Positions 13,981 to 15,182 of a stretch of 15,182 bases of DNA are shown here, in pieces (position 1 is the first letter of the stretch; each line of letters begins with the position of its first letter). A program made the translations under genes and the position numbers. Under the pieces are notes generated by a model. It saw only the letters and a list, made by a program, of their open reading frames with translations. It had not been told where the DNA came from and ran no database searches. The DNA comes from Azonexaceae bacterium (GTDB taxonomy: Bacteria; Pseudomonadota; Gammaproteobacteria; Burkholderiales; Rhodocyclaceae). Where the stretch lies: the NCBI GenBank assembly GCA_009469665.1, contig SSTB01000079.1, positions 1-15,182 of the forward strand. The letters are read 5' to 3'.

Positions 13981-14002
13981 CCGATCACCTCAACCTGATC
14001 GG
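13981..14002 (+). promoter_or_regulatory. Perfect inverted repeat covering the ribosome binding site of the exported-protein gene
   Basis: CCGATCA (13981-13987) and TGATCGG (13996-14002) are exact reverse complements separated by eight bases. The right arm runs into the Shine-Dalgarno sequence GGAG (14001-14004). In RNA, a hairpin would tie up part of the ribosome binding site; in DNA it could be a dimeric repressor operator. Confidence 0.55.
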
Positions 14003-14010
14003 AGAACACC

Positions 14011-14784
14011 GTGAAATCTCTCCTCACCGCCCTGGTACTCGCCACCAGCCTGGTCGCCCCTTCCCACGCCGCTTCCCTGGTGGACGTCCAGGTTATCGAC
14101 CGCAGCACCGGCCAGACCCTGGAGACCTGGCGCCATCAAGGGCGCCTCTACGTGGCCGGCACACCGGGCAACCGCTACGCCGTCAATCTGGTCAACAGAT
14201 CGGGCGCCCGCGTGCTGACAGTGCTTTCGGTGGATGGCATCAATGCCGTCAGCGGCGAGACCGCTGCCGCCCGCCAGACCGGCTACGTCCTCGGCCCCGG
14301 CCAGGACGCCGACATCGCCGGCTGGCGCAAGAGCCAGGACGAAGTCGCCGCCTTCTACTTCACCTCCGTGGCCGATAGCTACGCCGGTCGCACCGACCGC
14401 CCCCGCAACGTGGGCGTCATCGGCGTCGCCGTCTTCCGCGAACTGGAGCCGCCCCGGCCGGTCCTCCTGCCCGCCGCCCTGGCTGCCCGCGAGAAGGCCG
14501 AGGCTGCGGATTCCGCCAGCGCCGTCGGCGCCGCCCGTAGCGAGGCCAAGGCAGCCCAGGCACCGGCCGCCGAGAGCCGACTCGGCACCGGCCACGGCGA
14601 ACGCATCGCTGCCCGCAGCGAATACACCGAATTCCGCCGGGCCAGCGAGCAGCCGAGCGAAGTGATCGCCATCTACTACGACAGCCGGGCCAACCTGGTC
14701 GCCCGCGGTATCATTCCGGGGGCGCCCATGCACGGGCGCCCCAACCCCTTCCCGGGCGGCTTCGTGCCGGACCCCAAGGGCTGA
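14011..14784 (+). CDS. Exported conserved protein downstream of the sigma/anti-sigma pair
   Basis: The 257 residues begin with GTG, supported by GGAG six bases upstream. There is a signal peptide (about 1-20, SHA-A). A compact beta-rich region follows (about 22-143) with well-formed blocks: RYAVNLVNRSGARVLTVLSVDG, GYVLGPGQDADIAGWRKS and RPRNVGVIGVAVF. A low-complexity Ala/Glu linker (about 150-190) leads to a C-terminal segment (about 195-257) ending in a Pro/Gly-rich tail. I do not know a named family, though the central block has the look of a conserved domain. It starts 64 bp after the anti-sigma-like gene on the same strand, so it may be a target or accessory of the sigma factor. The inverted repeat over its ribosome binding site suggests separate control of its translation. 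Confidence 0.8.
   Translation: MKSLLTALVLATSLVAPSHAASLVDVQVIDRSTGQTLETWRHQGRLYVAGTPGNRYAVNLVNRSGARVLTVLSVDGINAVSGETAAARQTGYVLGPGQDADIAGWRKSQDEVAAFYFTSVADSYAGRTDRPRNVGVIGVAVFRELEPPRPVLLPAALAAREKAEAADSASAVGAARSEAKAAQAPAAESRLGTGHGERIAARSEYTEFRRASEQPSEVIAIYYDSRANLVARGIIPGAPMHGRPNPFPGGFVPDPKG
14719..14742 (+). repeat. Strong 9-bp stem-loop inside the 3' end of the exported-protein gene
   Basis: GGGGCGCCC and GGGCGCCCC are exact reverse complements around the six-base loop ATGCAC. The stem lies in codons for the Gly/Pro-rich tail (GAPMHGRPN), about 40 bases before the stop. It may only reflect GC-rich codons. Confidence 0.45.
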
Positions 14785-14789
14785 CGCCC

Positions 14790-14803
14790 GCCCCGGCCGG
14801 GGC
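14790..14803. repeat. 14-bp perfect palindrome between the exported-protein gene and leuS
   Basis: GCCCCGGCCGGGGC starts five bases after the stop codon. It could fold into a small hairpin at the transcript end, but no T-run follows, so it is not a standard intrinsic terminator. Confidence 0.35.
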
Positions 14804-14824
14804 CGGAAGCGCTCCCGAACCACG

Positions 14825-15182
<358 letters not shown>

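Overview
The window is a GC-rich (about two thirds G+C by eye), densely packed chromosomal segment. Gene content and protein style suggest a betaproteobacterium, most likely of the Rhodocyclales/Azonexaceae kind. That placement is inferred from the character of the proteins, not from a marker search. I see no rRNA, tRNA, insertion sequence, phage gene or CRISPR array, and no gene-free stretch over 300 bases. The region reads as ordinary chromosome with several sensory and envelope genes. Sixteen protein genes are supported; the first is probably cut at its 5' end and the last (leuS) is cut by the window end.

Left part (1-6483). A membrane-anchored FHA-domain protein on the plus strand meets, tail to tail with no spacer, a long run of minus-strand genes. 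Read in their own direction, these are: a zinc-independent quinone oxidoreductase, a membrane-tethered TAXI-type solute-binding protein and an orphan ParA-like ATPase, joined by 4-nt start/stop overlaps (ATGA, GTGA); then a pirin-family protein with intact metal ligands; then a tandem-receiver response regulator whose first receiver has lost its phospho-acceptor; then an exported thioredoxin-like protein and a CcdA-type membrane reductase 14 bp apart, a pair that would pass electrons to periplasmic disulfides.

Middle (6484-11611). A membrane HD-GYP protein (probable cyclic-di-GMP phosphodiesterase) is divergent from the quinone oxidoreductase. It converges on a secreted protein made of two Cache-like units, which lies downstream of uvrD. 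An AT-richer 250-bp divergent region separates uvrD from a 113-residue protein of unknown function. This region holds two copies, in opposite orientation, of the motif TTGTGCAnnGCA.

Right part (11612-15182). A secreted FecR-SPOR fusion protein is divergent from an ECF sigma factor. The sigma gene overlaps by 4 nt a single-pass membrane protein that looks like its anti-sigma partner. An exported conserved protein follows, whose ribosome binding site lies in a perfect inverted repeat. I read these four genes as one envelope-sensing module, and it is the most interesting part of the window. leuS begins at the right edge behind a consensus -10 box.
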